Of a stretch of DNA of 24,724 bases, positions 8,346 through 16,568 are shown in pieces (positions within the stretch are counted from its first letter, which is position 1; each line of letters opens with the position of its first letter). Under the pieces are notes generated by a model. That model was not told the DNA's origin and did not search any database. It was given only the letters and a program-made list of their open reading frames with translations. The stretch spans positions 610,659 to 635,382 of the forward strand of contig BFEA01000456.1 of NCBI GenBank assembly GCA_003427395.1, written 5' to 3'. This stretch comes from Chara braunii. Its lineage: Eukaryota; Streptophyta; Charophyceae; Charales; Characeae. The position numbers and the translations under genes were made by a program.

Positions 8346-8393
<48 letters not shown>

Positions 8394-9149
8394 AGTCAGC
8401 CGCTGCCTGACAGCTCTAACAACCCGCTACGCCGCCATCCTCTGGACCCACTGCCTTCGTCCTTCCCGGATGACGAAAGCATGGAAGAGCAAAGCTTGGG
8501 GCAGTCGTTGAGAGGACTCCCGGAAGAGGAGCCGCAGCCGCACGACCGCATGCAACTTGCACGCATACTCCTCCTTGATGGGAGGTTCGATGAACTCCGA
8601 TCGCAGGGCCAGATTCGCATAGTCCCTATTGTCTGCCGTCTGTATGAGAATAAGGTGCAGGCTATGCTATACCGCCAGCCTGAGACGGCGCAAGACCCGG
8701 CTATCCCATTCATCAAGGTGGCTGAACATCACCCTTCTCTGCAGCGAGCTGTAGCCGTTAAGGAACGATGGGCGGGGCCTGCGTATAGAATTTCGCCCAT
8801 CAAGGGGATATCAGCAATTAGATTACTGCTCAAGGGCTCAGCTACACAGACCATCGGGGCATACTGCTTTATGCTCCATGCAGAACCAACCATGCGCAAT
8901 CTCTTCCCTCCGCAGGACCTCGCCTTCACATGGTGCGACCTCCTCCCTCTAATCAGGGAGGCTGGCGATGTCACAGAACAATCCGTGCAGCTTGGCCAAT
9001 CGGCCTCCTTCCTGGCCCTCCTCAACAAGCGGCTCCCTGAGAATAAGCGCTTCACACACCCATCCTTCACTGATGATCCGCAGTTATGGCTCCGAGGGCC
9101 TCGACCTGTGGGTCGCAAGACGCGGCCGGATGATGCCCCCCACAATTGA
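7470..9149 (+). CDS. LINE ORF1, C-terminal segment: basic linker, polyproline, unknown C-terminal domain
   Basis: The frame is the same as the preceding ORF1 segment; the first Met after the TGA is at 7518 (543 codons). Residues about 1-230 are highly charged and basic (KPKGRPKSTRGR, RGRQRRQGRGRTSR), suggesting a disordered nucleic-acid-binding linker. A polyproline run encoded by 48 C's follows. The last ~200 residues change character to a mixed, well-folded composition: MQLARILLLDGRFDELR, IVPIVCRLYENKVQAMLY, GISAIRLLLKG, LAFTWCDLLPLIREAGD, ASFLALLNKRLPENKRF. I do not recognise this C-terminal domain. A short ORF1-internal similarity links 7442-7503 and 7657-7718 (both encode KTQHQR). The TAA-free frame ends at TGA 9147-9149, just before the spacer. 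Confidence 0.6.
8346..8393 (+). repeat. 48-nt poly-C tract inside ORF1
   Basis: An uninterrupted run of 48 cytosines encodes 16 prolines in the ORF1 frame. Its length is a multiple of three as assembled, but homopolymers of this size are prone to sequencing, assembly and replication slippage error, so the true length is uncertain. Confidence 0.95.
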
Positions 9150-9288
9150 TTCCCTCCTGTTGTGGACAGCAGGGTCGTCTAATGGTAGTAACGGATCTAG
9201 GTTTTAGATAGGACGAATCTCCATCATGTAATATACCGTTTGCTCGTACATGATGACGACAAGGGTGGAATGTCCAAAATGGGATAGG
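9150..9288. other. Start of LINE inter-ORF spacer, no gene
   Basis: Non-coding sequence between the ORF1 stop and the first tandem unit. A weak A-box-like word (GTCGTCTAATGG) near 9173 is present but is not supported as a tRNA gene. Confidence 0.4.
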
Positions 9289-9700
9289 ATACTCCGTGAT
9301 AGGTAATTGGATAAATCCTGAATGTTTCCATGCTGACTTGTGACAGGAAATCATGTATGCTTTTATAGATAGTTGGTGACAGCAGTTTAGAACTGTGGGT
9401 AACAACAGTAGTATGTGCATGTTTCCATGGGTGCTTGGTGAATACTTCGTGATAGGTAATTGGATCAATCGTGAATATTGGCACAGGGAATCATGTATGC
9501 TCTCATAGATAGTCGGTGACAACAGTTAAGAACTGTGGGTAACAATAGTAGTATGTGCATGTTTTCACGGGTGCTTGGTGATTAGAGCTCCCCCTGACGG
9601 CTGTGTGGGGATTTGACACCCGAGCCCGAACTGTAAATACTTCTGTAATTTGTAAGTTGAGGGGTTGGGTGCTTGATGAATACTTCGTGATAGGTAATTG
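9289..9700 (+). repeat. Inter-ORF tandem repeat units 1, 2 and part of 3
   Basis: Unit 1 (9289-9441) and unit 2 (9442-9581) share GATAGGTAATTGGAT, GAATCATGTATGCT (with variants), ATAGATAGT, GAACTGTGGGTAACAA, AGTAGTATGTGCATG and GTGCTTGGTGA. Unit 2 is followed by an extension (TTAGAGCTCCCCCTGACGGC...). The start of a third unit (9680-9700) breaks off at TAGGTAATTG, where the solo LTR is inserted. The rest of unit 3 resumes at 10565. Unit 2 therefore acts as an internal empty-site reference for the insertion. Confidence 0.92.
9697..9700. repeat. Left target-site duplication of solo LTR (ATTG)
   Basis: ATTG before the LTR is repeated as ATTG at 10565-10568 after it. The undisturbed repeat unit 2 reads GTAATTGGATC with a single copy. 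If the LTR has canonical TG/CA ends the duplication is 4 bp; allowing a one-base shift it is AATTG, 5 bp, the usual size for Ty3/gypsy. Confidence 0.75.
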
Positions 9701-10564
9701 TGTAATCAAACTCGTCTTCTTGTCACTTTGTCATGCCTGCAAACAGCGGTACAGCAACTGGCGACATGCGCCCACACAGTACTCAAGATATCGTAACCAG
9801 ATATGAGTTCTCTTCAACTGGCTATGGCCACTGGGCGCCCACACAACTCACTGTTCGCACTCTGGATCACCCTGGATGTCCCACACGCAACACTCAGTAT
9901 CATACACAACACACACACACACTATGCTACAGCTATGGCAGCGCTAGCTGCCTCTACCCTATCGCTACACTACACTTCTCTACCCACTTCGTCTTCGGGC
10001 GCACTGCAGACCGCCTCGCACAAGCTGCTAAGGCAGCGCTTCCGCCTGGCATCCGCAGGAATGAATGAATGGCTGGACGCAGCCTCTTGATTTATACTTC
10101 TGCGCTGCATTGGTCTGCCCTGTGTCCCTGGCCCATGGTGCACACAGTCCCCCCTGTGGTACTTGCTGGAACGGACTGGTACTTTCTAGACTCTCCCTTG
10201 ACTGTATGATGACGACCCTACGACGCAGTGCAATTGCACCGGGGTCCTACTATTTGACCTTGCCACTTGTCCTCGTCTCCATCATGGGCTTGCTTTAGTC
10301 ACACCACTTGCCCACTTGCCTGCACCACTTGACCACTTGCCAACCTTCTAGAAGGACTGCAGCTAGCCTTCTAGTCTACAGGTCTACGGATCGAATCCTG
10401 GCTACCTATAGACCTACGACAGACCTACCTACCACTGGCGGTTCTACAGGTCGCAGGTTCAACTCTTCGAGTTGACGTAGGTATTGTACACAGGTAAGTT
10501 GGGGAACTAGGAATCGAGCCCTGGGATCTACCTCAGCTACCATGAATTGGTGAATACCGTTTCA
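9701..10564 (-). mobile_element. Solo LTR, same family as the 3424-4375 LTR
   Basis: On the minus strand this 864-bp block begins TGAAACGG and ends GATTACA. It aligns throughout with the plus-strand LTR at 3424-4375, including CAAGTGGTCAAGTGG, AGCAAGTACCA, AGTATAAAT, GTGTGGGACATCCA and GTGTGGGCGCATGTCGCCAG. No gag or pol sequence accompanies it, and target-site duplications flank it directly, so it is a solo LTR, presumably left by recombination between two LTRs. Open frames across it (for example at 9733-10090) are shadows. It is the youngest insertion in the nested stack. Confidence 0.88.
10089..10098 (-). promoter_or_regulatory. TATA box of solo LTR
   Basis: The minus strand reads AAGTATAAAT, aligned with the TATA box of the other LTR copy. 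If active it would drive transcription leftward, antisense to the LINE. Confidence 0.5.
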
Positions 10565-10770
10565 ATTGGATCAATCGTGAATTTTGTCACAGGGAATCAT
10601 GTATGCTCTCATAGATAGTCGGTGACAACAGTTTAGAACTGTAGGTAACAATAGTAGTATGTGTATGTTTCCACGGGTGCTTGGTGATTAGAGCTTCCCC
10701 TGACGGCCGTGTGGGGATTTGACACCCGAGCCTGAACTGTAAATACTTCTGTAAGTTGTAAGTTGAGGGT
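10565..10770 (+). repeat. Inter-ORF tandem repeat unit 3, remainder
   Basis: After the right-hand ATTG the spacer resumes at GATCAATCGTGAAT and matches unit 2 through GAATCATGTATGCTCTCATA, AACAATAGTAGTATGTG and GTGCTTGGTGA. It then shares the unit-2 extension (CCCCTGACGGC, GTGTGGGGATTTGACACCCG, CTGTAAATACTTCTGTAA). Confidence 0.9.
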
Positions 10771-11140
10771 TGCGAAATCGTGAACCTCTAGGATTTGGGA
10801 TAACTGTCGCCCTGGGGAGAACTGTGAACTGGGAATACTCTGGCAACTTGTGCGCTGAGTGTTGCGCAACTATGAATACTCTGGGGTTTGGAACAATTGT
10901 TGCCCTGTGGAATCCAGCGGCTTTTGAAATCTGGAACTAATCTGCCTTTCTTTTGCCCCGCGGAGTGGTTTTGATTTTGGGGAGCTGGAATGGCTGTGGA
11001 TGGTTGGGGGGGAATTGTGAAATACTCTTGCAATTTGAGCGCTGAGCGTTGCCCAATCGTGAACTCTCCTGGGTTTTGGAGCATTTGTCGCCCTGTGGAA
11101 CTCAGCGGCTTTTGGAATATAGACCTAATCTGCCTTTTCG
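10771..11140 (+). repeat. Second inter-ORF tandem array (about 186-bp period)
   Basis: A different repeat family continues the spacer. GGAATACTCTGGCAACTTG at about 10832 and GAAATACTCTTGCAATTTG at about 11020 start corresponding units. Each continues with GCGCTGAG-GTTGC, a GTGAA/ATGAA word, TTTGG, TTG(T)CGCCCTGTGGAA, CAGCGGCTTTTG and CTAATCTGCCTTT. A third, shorter and more diverged copy precedes them at about 10771. No open frame of interest is present. Confidence 0.85.
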
Positions 11141-11334
11141 TCTGCAATCCTTGACAACCTTTGCCCCGGGAGGGGTTTTGCTTTTGGGATTCGGTCTTGA
11201 TTGCGAAGTTTGCGCAGATGGTGATGGGAATGGAACAGCCGCTGCTGTGACTAATGCCTGTTGGCGCAACCCTTTGAAGGACAACGACAGCCTCCCTCTC
11301 ACAGCCCGGTAGAGGTATATACATTACTGTCAAG
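11141..11334 (+). other. ORF2 upstream leader
   Basis: Non-repetitive sequence between the tandem array and the ORF2 start codon. GGTATATAC at about 11314-11322 lies close to the ATG and could be read as a weak TATA word, but its position so near the start codon makes a promoter role doubtful. Confidence 0.35.
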
Positions 11335-12957
11335 ATGGCAACCGCCCAAACCATCAAAATCGCCTCGCTCAATGTCAGAGGACTTGGCCCCACATCCTTC
11401 TCAGCCAAATGGCGAGAAATTAAAGGACTAATGGACAGGGAAAAATTCCAGCTCCTCTGCCTCCAGGATACTAAACTCAATGCCACAAGACTAACGGACG
11501 GCCAACTCCCGTCAGTAAGGGGCAGGTCCCAGCTATGGGCCCCGGCAGAAGGAACTGCGGGGGGTGTAGCCATAATCTGCACTAAATATTTTAGGGGGGA
11601 AGTGTTAGACTTCTTTGCGGACACACTGGGCCGATGGGCATGGGTCTACGTGGACATCGCAGGGGAACGGTTATATATTGCAACGATTTATGCCCCGTCT
11701 CAGATTCAGGAAAAATGCTCATTTTGGTCCCAGTTACCCACCTCTATCCCGGATACCGCAAAGTTGGTCCTGATCGGGGACTATAATACGACCACAGAAC
11801 CCCCACTCCGCCTGGATGGACATCCCCAGCATAGATTGGATATCCAAGCTATGCACAACACTCTTAACGACATGGGCCTTGAGGATACATTCCGCTCGCT
11901 ATGGCCCCATCAATGGGGGGTTACCTGGGTAGGCCCCTCCCTCAAAAAACCTAGCAGAATAGACATGGCCCGGGCAACAAGAGATTTGATGACGTATCTT
12001 TTAGACTTCACCATCACTCCCGTTGCCCATTCCGATCACAAAATGATCTCCACCGTGTTTGCCATCCCCTCCCAGCTCAGGACCAAACCCCCTCCAGCGA
12101 CAGTCCCTGCATGGATGTTCTCGGACCCGGCATATAAGGCCTTCATCTTACAGCATTGGGAATATTGGACGGAGCTGCGATCTCCCTCCCAGCCGACCTT
12201 GACATGGTTAATGGAAGGCACTGCGGCCCTGGTCCGGCTGCTCAAAGCACGCGCTGCGGCATCTAGACGGGCTCGAAGACGCACCGCTGAGGAATTTTCC
12301 CAGCGGGCCCTCGACCTAGGAGATGGACCGGGCCCCCAGGATGATGAGAATGATTGGTGGGCGCAGTGGGCAGCTCTCAAAGCTCAGTGGGAAGAATGGC
12401 AGCTCACAGACGCCGATTTGTGGGCCCGCAAGAACATAGCGAACTGGACTGCGGCGGCAGAACGCATGTCCAAAATCTTCTTTGCCCAACTGCGCGCGGA
12501 TAGACCCCCCTCACTGATGTTAGCCATTAACCATCCATTTGACGACTCTCAGCAAACAGCGGAGTCTACACAGACAATCCTGCACTATGTGGAGGAGTAT
12601 TATCGGTATCTTTTCTCTGAGGAAAAACCCGCTGGTGCGCAGGACCCTCTGGAGACTCTTGAACACCTCATCTGGAGTAAAATCGCTAGGACGGTATCCC
12701 CAGAAGAGCGCCAGCGATTGGATGAACCGATCACGGACCGTGAATTGGCTGCTGCCCTCGTTGACATGCCTCCTGCAAAAGCGCCGGGCCCCGATGGAAT
12801 GTCGGCGGAGCATCTCAAACTCTGCTTTGAGCTCCTGGGCCCGTACCTGCTGTGGGGCTTCAATGCGGTATGGCTTGGCCAAGAGGCCCTCCCGCCCGAC
12901 TTCGCACTGGCCACGGTGATCTTGATCCATAAGAAGGGCCCCCTAAAGGAAATTTGA
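11335..12957 (+). CDS. LINE ORF2 part 1: AP endonuclease and start of RT
   Basis: 540 codons beginning MATAQTIKIASLNVRGLG. Residues 1-240 form an AP-like endonuclease that nicks target DNA for target-primed reverse transcription. Visible motifs are SLNVRG (Asn13), LQDTK (Asp45 where the family normally has Glu), IYAP (Tyr119), GDYN (148-151), VTW (196-198), SRID (207-210) and SDH (233-235). A Trp-rich linker follows, then the RT N-terminal block with MPPAKAPGPDGMS and ILIHKKG. The frame stops at TGA 12955-12957, immediately before NWSPISLLS, the expected continuation, so the stop is a lesion rather than a natural end. The ATG choice is supported by its position just before the endonuclease motif. 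Confidence 0.87.
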   Translation: MATAQTIKIASLNVRGLGPTSFSAKWREIKGLMDREKFQLLCLQDTKLNATRLTDGQLPSVRGRSQLWAPAEGTAGGVAIICTKYFRGEVLDFFADTLGRWAWVYVDIAGERLYIATIYAPSQIQEKCSFWSQLPTSIPDTAKLVLIGDYNTTTEPPLRLDGHPQHRLDIQAMHNTLNDMGLEDTFRSLWPHQWGVTWVGPSLKKPSRIDMARATRDLMTYLLDFTITPVAHSDHKMISTVFAIPSQLRTKPPPATVPAWMFSDPAYKAFILQHWEYWTELRSPSQPTLTWLMEGTAALVRLLKARAAASRRARRRTAEEFSQRALDLGDGPGPQDDENDWWAQWAALKAQWEEWQLTDADLWARKNIANWTAAAERMSKIFFAQLRADRPPSLMLAINHPFDDSQQTAESTQTILHYVEEYYRYLFSEEKPAGAQDPLETLEHLIWSKIARTVSPEERQRLDEPITDRELAAALVDMPPAKAPGPDGMSAEHLKLCFELLGPYLLWGFNAVWLGQEALPPDFALATVILIHKKGPLKEI

Positions 12958-13099
12958 AACTGGAGCCCTATCTCGCTACTTTCGGCAGCCAACCATAAAG
13001 TTGCCATCACTCGTGCGAGAAGTCACTATCAAGGGGGAGTTAAAGGGACTGCCACCTCGTGCATGGGGGAGCCTTTGGCGCGATTCGCCTGGATAAGTT
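12958..13099 (+). pseudogene. ORF2 disrupted segment between RT blocks
   Basis: Directly after the TGA the same frame still reads NWSPISLLSAANHKVAI, a recognisable RT segment, then loses similarity over about 13010-13095. Similarity returns in a different frame at 13100 (TQTGFGRRI). At least one frameshift and probably a small rearrangement lie here. Confidence 0.75.
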
Positions 13100-13846
13100 A
13101 TGGCCAATCACTTGGCCACACTGCTTCTGGAAATAGTAGACGAGACGCAAACAGGGTTTGGCCGCAGAATCATCACCAGTGTCCTCCTAGCGCGGCAGGT
13201 ACTGTGGCACGCTCAGCGTTCGCAACCTCCCTTGGCTTTTGTGATGCTGGACTTCGAAAAGGCGTACGATAGAGTCTCTTGGCCCTTCTTGTGGCAAGCA
13301 CTTCTGAGGAGGGGATTGGGCCACAAATTTGTCAATATGATCACCACACTTTTTAATGTTGCGGAGTCTAGGCTACTGGTCAATGGTTTCCTTACGCAGA
13401 AAATTAGAATCACCCGATCGGTCCGGCAGGGCTGCCCACTATCCCCTGCCCTGTATGCGCTATTTATTGAACACCTTCATGAAATGTTTCGTGCATATAG
13501 AGAGCTGATAGGCCTTCCCCTTCCACACGGCAGGCAATCAAAGAGCTCGGCTTTTGCAGATGACACAGGGGCAATTACTGCCCTCACCCCCACTAGCGTG
13601 AACGCGCTTAGAACTCAGATCGAGCGTTTTGAGCGCTTTGCGGGAGCAAAACTGAATTGGCATAAATCGGTAGCACTGCTCCCGGATATGAACGCGGCCG
13701 ACCTCTTTAACGGTATGCGAGTACAGCCCATCGCTGACAGCGCTGTGTATCTAGGCATCGTTATGCCGGATGCGCTATCGAATGGCACTCAGATCGAGAC
13801 CATCATGCAAAAAGCTGTTAATCGTATGACGTACTGCGCCAAGTGA
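13100..13846 (+). pseudogene. LINE ORF2 part 2: reverse transcriptase core
   Basis: The RT fingers and palm are well preserved: TQTGFGRRI, LAFVMLDFEKAYDRVSW (catalytic Asp, residue 51), RQGCPLSPALYALF (109-122) and the active-site box AFADDTG (FADD at 13553-13564). The thumb side follows with LNWHKS and YLGIVMP. A TGA at 13844-13846 interrupts the frame after YCAK, and the same frame resumes at once with LQAGVFGRALL, so one nonsense change separates this part from the C-terminal part. The likely original codon is CGA, a CpG transition (inference). Confidence 0.87.
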
Positions 13847-15541
13847 CTTCAGGCGGGGGTATTTGGCCGAGCCCTTCTGGCCAACACGGTGGCCTCATCG
13901 ATGTTGTGGTACGCTGGAGCGGTCTCGATGCCCGGTCAGCAGGCACAGCGCAATTATAGGACTAATCTGGTGAAATTCAACTGGAAAAATGACCGCCTTG
14001 CGCCTACAGCCATTCACCGGGTGGCATGGGACAAGCTCATCCAACCTAGGGCCTCGAGAGGACTTGGCATACTGGACCCCTCTAACCAGATCCGAGCACT
14101 ACACTTGCGCACCGTCCTCTGGCTGCTCCTAGAGGATGAGTCCTCCCCCTGGAAACTCTTGACTTTGCAGACTATGGCAGATGCCATGCGCCTCCGCCCC
14201 GCGGATGTGGAAACGGCTCTTCTGCAGCCTTCGCTATTGGGCAACCTTAAGCGGGGGGCACTGTGGACCCCCACACTTGCGCTGTGGAGAAAGTTGTCTC
14301 CCCTTCGCCTCTGCCCACCCTCGTCCAGGGAGCAGATCCTTCAGCAACCCCTCTTCGATAACCCCATGATTTTAGATGTTGAGGGTCGTCCATTCCCCTG
14401 GATGAAGACCAAAGGAGCCTTTGGTAGGGCCTGGCTAGCAGCCGGGGTAGGCCGGGTCGCTGATATATGGGTCGAAGCAAACGGGGACTGGATAGATGAG
14501 GGCCTGATCACGGAGAAGTTGCGGGGACAGACGGATAAATGGACACGACTCAAATGCATCCAACAGGCCATTCTGGAGGAATGGACAGCCATGCTCAGAT
14601 CAGGCCTCAGATACCGCGGCGAATGGGTGGTTCTCCAGACCAGTACCCTGCACAATAACACCTTGCCTGACCTCTTCTTCCAGCTGCGCGCCAAGATTGG
14701 CTCACAATGGTTTCTGGCAGACGCCCGGCAGCCCGAGAGTCCGCCCCTACCCACTAACCGACTCATCAGTGCACCTCTGCAAAGGAAACCAGAACATGAT
14801 GGCTGGCTTCCTGCTGACGCTATCCGCTCCGTGGTGGTTCTACGGGACAGGACCCACACATCGACCCCCGTCTACAGGTCATTTCACCCGGCCTGCAGGC
14901 TGCTATCCCTGGCGGTGGACCCGTCCATGTGGGAATGGAGGCCGCAGGGCTCCCAAAGAAAGCCTGAACGCCTTCACCAAACGCGAACTAAAATTATTTA
15001 CCGTTCGCTAACACCCCCGACCCCCATGCAGAGCGAGATCAAGGCCCGATGGCGGAAACGGAACTGCCTGCCGCAGAACATTGACGATACATGGAATGAG
15101 ACATCCTGGCGCAAGGCCTGCGCCGGATTGCAGCTCCTGCCGAATCAGAAGCACGCGGGCCTGCTCTGGCTCAACCTGCATCTTGCCCTCCCCACCAAAC
15201 AATGGCTCGCAACCCGCACGTCATTCACAGACCCCTCATGTCCCCAGTGCTTAGCCACAACAGAGGACCTTTCTCACCTCTGGGCTGGCTGTCCGGCCCA
15301 AAATCAATTTTGGACATGGTGGCAAGAGGCGGTCGGGGGTGATTCTCGGAACATGACCGCTGAAGAATGGGTGACCCTTCTGCTGATCGGCCCCTACCTT
15401 AGCCAACAGAACATTTGCAAAGAGCGAGCCTATGCTATTGAAGTTATTAGGGCGGCCTTCATTGGAGCGGTCTGGGCGCTCAGGACACAGCAAGTATCTT
15501 CCAACATCAATGGGCCTCATTCCCTGCATTGCGGAATATGA
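13847..15541 (+). pseudogene. LINE ORF2 part 3: C-terminal region with zf-RVT-like finger
   Basis: It continues the RT frame without a shift; the first Met after the stop is at 13889, giving 550 codons. It covers the region between RT and the terminal finger: VAWDKLIQPRASRGLGI is the conserved segment after RT in plant L1 elements. The C-terminus includes GLLWLNLHLALPTKQWLA and a C-x2-C-x8-H-x4-C finger (CPQC at 15239-15250, His at 15275, Cys at 15290) typical of zf-RVT. It ends at TGA 15539-15541, but adjoining sequence in another frame looks like the true tail. Confidence 0.85.
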
Positions 15542-15729
15542 CTCTAGCAAATCTCAGAATCTCTATAGCGGGGGACGTCAAAAGGAAACCCCTATCGGCC
15601 TGGCCACACCTCCAAGCGGCCTGGGCCCCCTACTCTGCATTGGTCACAATTGGCGACGCCCCTGGCCTATGGCAATGGAGGTGGAACCCGGTGGAAGCGC
15701 GACAAGAGGAGGACTGCGCCGGGACATGA
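15529..15729 (+). pseudogene. Probable ORF2 C-terminal tail after frameshift
   Basis: This frame reads LANLRISIAGDVKRKPLSAW, then HLQAAWAPYSALV and LWQWRWNP, ending TGA 15727-15729. The Trp-rich composition and position directly after the finger domain suggest it is the native ORF2 terminus, reached by a one-base shift near 15500-15530. Not certain, because this tail has no diagnostic motif. Confidence 0.5.
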
Positions 15730-16240
15730 AAGCAGTAGACTGAGCCTTGTGTAAATCAACTGCTCCGGTGGAACTGTGAGCTAGGGAGGAGTGCAAGTTG
15801 GGAATGCGATGTGACAGAACAAGCGGGTGTAGGAGGGAAATCCACTGTAGACTAGACTGCAGTAGCAGAACTTGATGCACTATAACTAGCGAGCACCTCA
15901 CTGTGGGAAGTAGATGTATGTTCGCCAATACTGTACTTATTTGCTGATAGCTGGTATAGGAGTAGTGCTGCTTACAACTCGGGTATGGGATGCAACACTA
16001 CAACTGGGCGTGTGTTGCAAATATAGTAACTATTGTAAATAGTTGGTACACTTGTAATATGTTTGTAGACAGAACATGATTGATACAATGCCGCATTGTA
16101 GAATGGCACACAGCACAGCAGGCACTGATATGTAACCATTGCAAAGATTGTAACCATTGGGTACACGGCACAGCAGGCACTGATACGTAACCACTGCGAA
16201 GATTGTGAATATTGCACCCCTGTGGGGCAAACGGCGTCAC
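15730..16240 (+). other. LINE 3' UTR
   Basis: No coding potential in either strand. It contains a 55-bp-period duplication near its end, listed separately. Minus-strand open frames here repeat the duplicated unit and are shadows. Confidence 0.55.
16113..16206 (+). repeat. 55-bp-period duplication in LINE 3' UTR
   Basis: Copies begin at 16113 and 16168 and share GCACAGCAGGCACTGATA, GTAACCA, TGC and AAGATTGT with a few transitions between them. Confidence 0.9.
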
Positions 16241-16567
16241 TGACATTGATATTGGACTATTAAGGGGGGAGCGAGGAGACCGCTTCCAGCCTTGCAGGCG
16301 TCCTGGGGCTGCCCTCCGTTCCTGTGACTGGGTGCACCATGTGCCTCCCGACAAGAACGATTAGCAGCCCGTGAGTCCCCCTGCTCCCGCTCGAAGTCGG
16401 CCTCTGCCGCCGGCAGCTCTGCCCTGGGGCAGAGTTGATACCCCCTTTCCCTCTCTTCCCTCCACCCTTCCCTTCTCTTGTGTGGGATGCCGGGCCCGTT
16501 TCCGGGCAGGTGATGCTCCCCACCAATAGATCGGAGCTGCTTTGTGTTGAAAAAAAAAAAGAAAAAA
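16241..16567 (+). other. LINE 3' terminal region with A-rich tail
   Basis: GC- and pyrimidine-rich sequence leads to an A tract at 16550-16567 (eleven A, one G, six A). Minus-strand gypsy integrase starts directly after it. An A-rich 3' end is expected for L1-type elements. A separate short insertion such as a SINE in 16241-16567 cannot be excluded, because the composition shifts near 16260. Confidence 0.6.
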
Positions 16568-16568
16568 C

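Larger units (their letters stand above)
4952..16567 (+). mobile_element. Long L1-type LINE inserted in gypsy integrase
   Basis: This is a non-LTR retrotransposon in plus orientation. In order it holds an Ala/Gln-rich leader, a very long ORF1, a repeat-rich inter-ORF spacer invaded by a solo LTR, an ORF2 with AP-endonuclease, RT and zinc-finger domains, a 3' UTR, and an A-rich tail at 16550-16567. Both outer flanks are minus-strand gypsy integrase, whose halves abut once the LINE is removed. The 5' edge is placed at about 4951-4955, where integrase homology stops after CAACCATTCCGC. A clear long target-site duplication was not found. Without the solo LTR the element is about 10.7 kb, longer than the 6-7 kb common for plant L1 elements. 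Confidence 0.8.

Noticed and set aside
9160-9225. A-box and B-box-like words suggesting a tRNA or SINE head
   Set aside because: GTCGTCTAATGG resembles an A-box, but the B-box-like word is weak and no cloverleaf could be built by eye.
9067-9709. Minus-strand open frames in the inter-ORF spacer
   Set aside because: They repeat the tandem units as peptide (for example HGNMHILLL-type segments) and have no independent support.
10788-11624. 278-codon minus-strand open frame
   Set aside because: It spans a tandem array and runs antisense into the well-supported endonuclease of ORF2; no motif.
14341-14859. 172-codon minus-strand open frame
   Set aside because: Antisense to ORF2 C-terminal region, which has clear LINE features on the plus strand.
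15972-16354. Minus-strand open frames in the LINE 3' UTR
   Set aside because: Their peptide simply reflects the 55-bp duplication; no recognisable domain.
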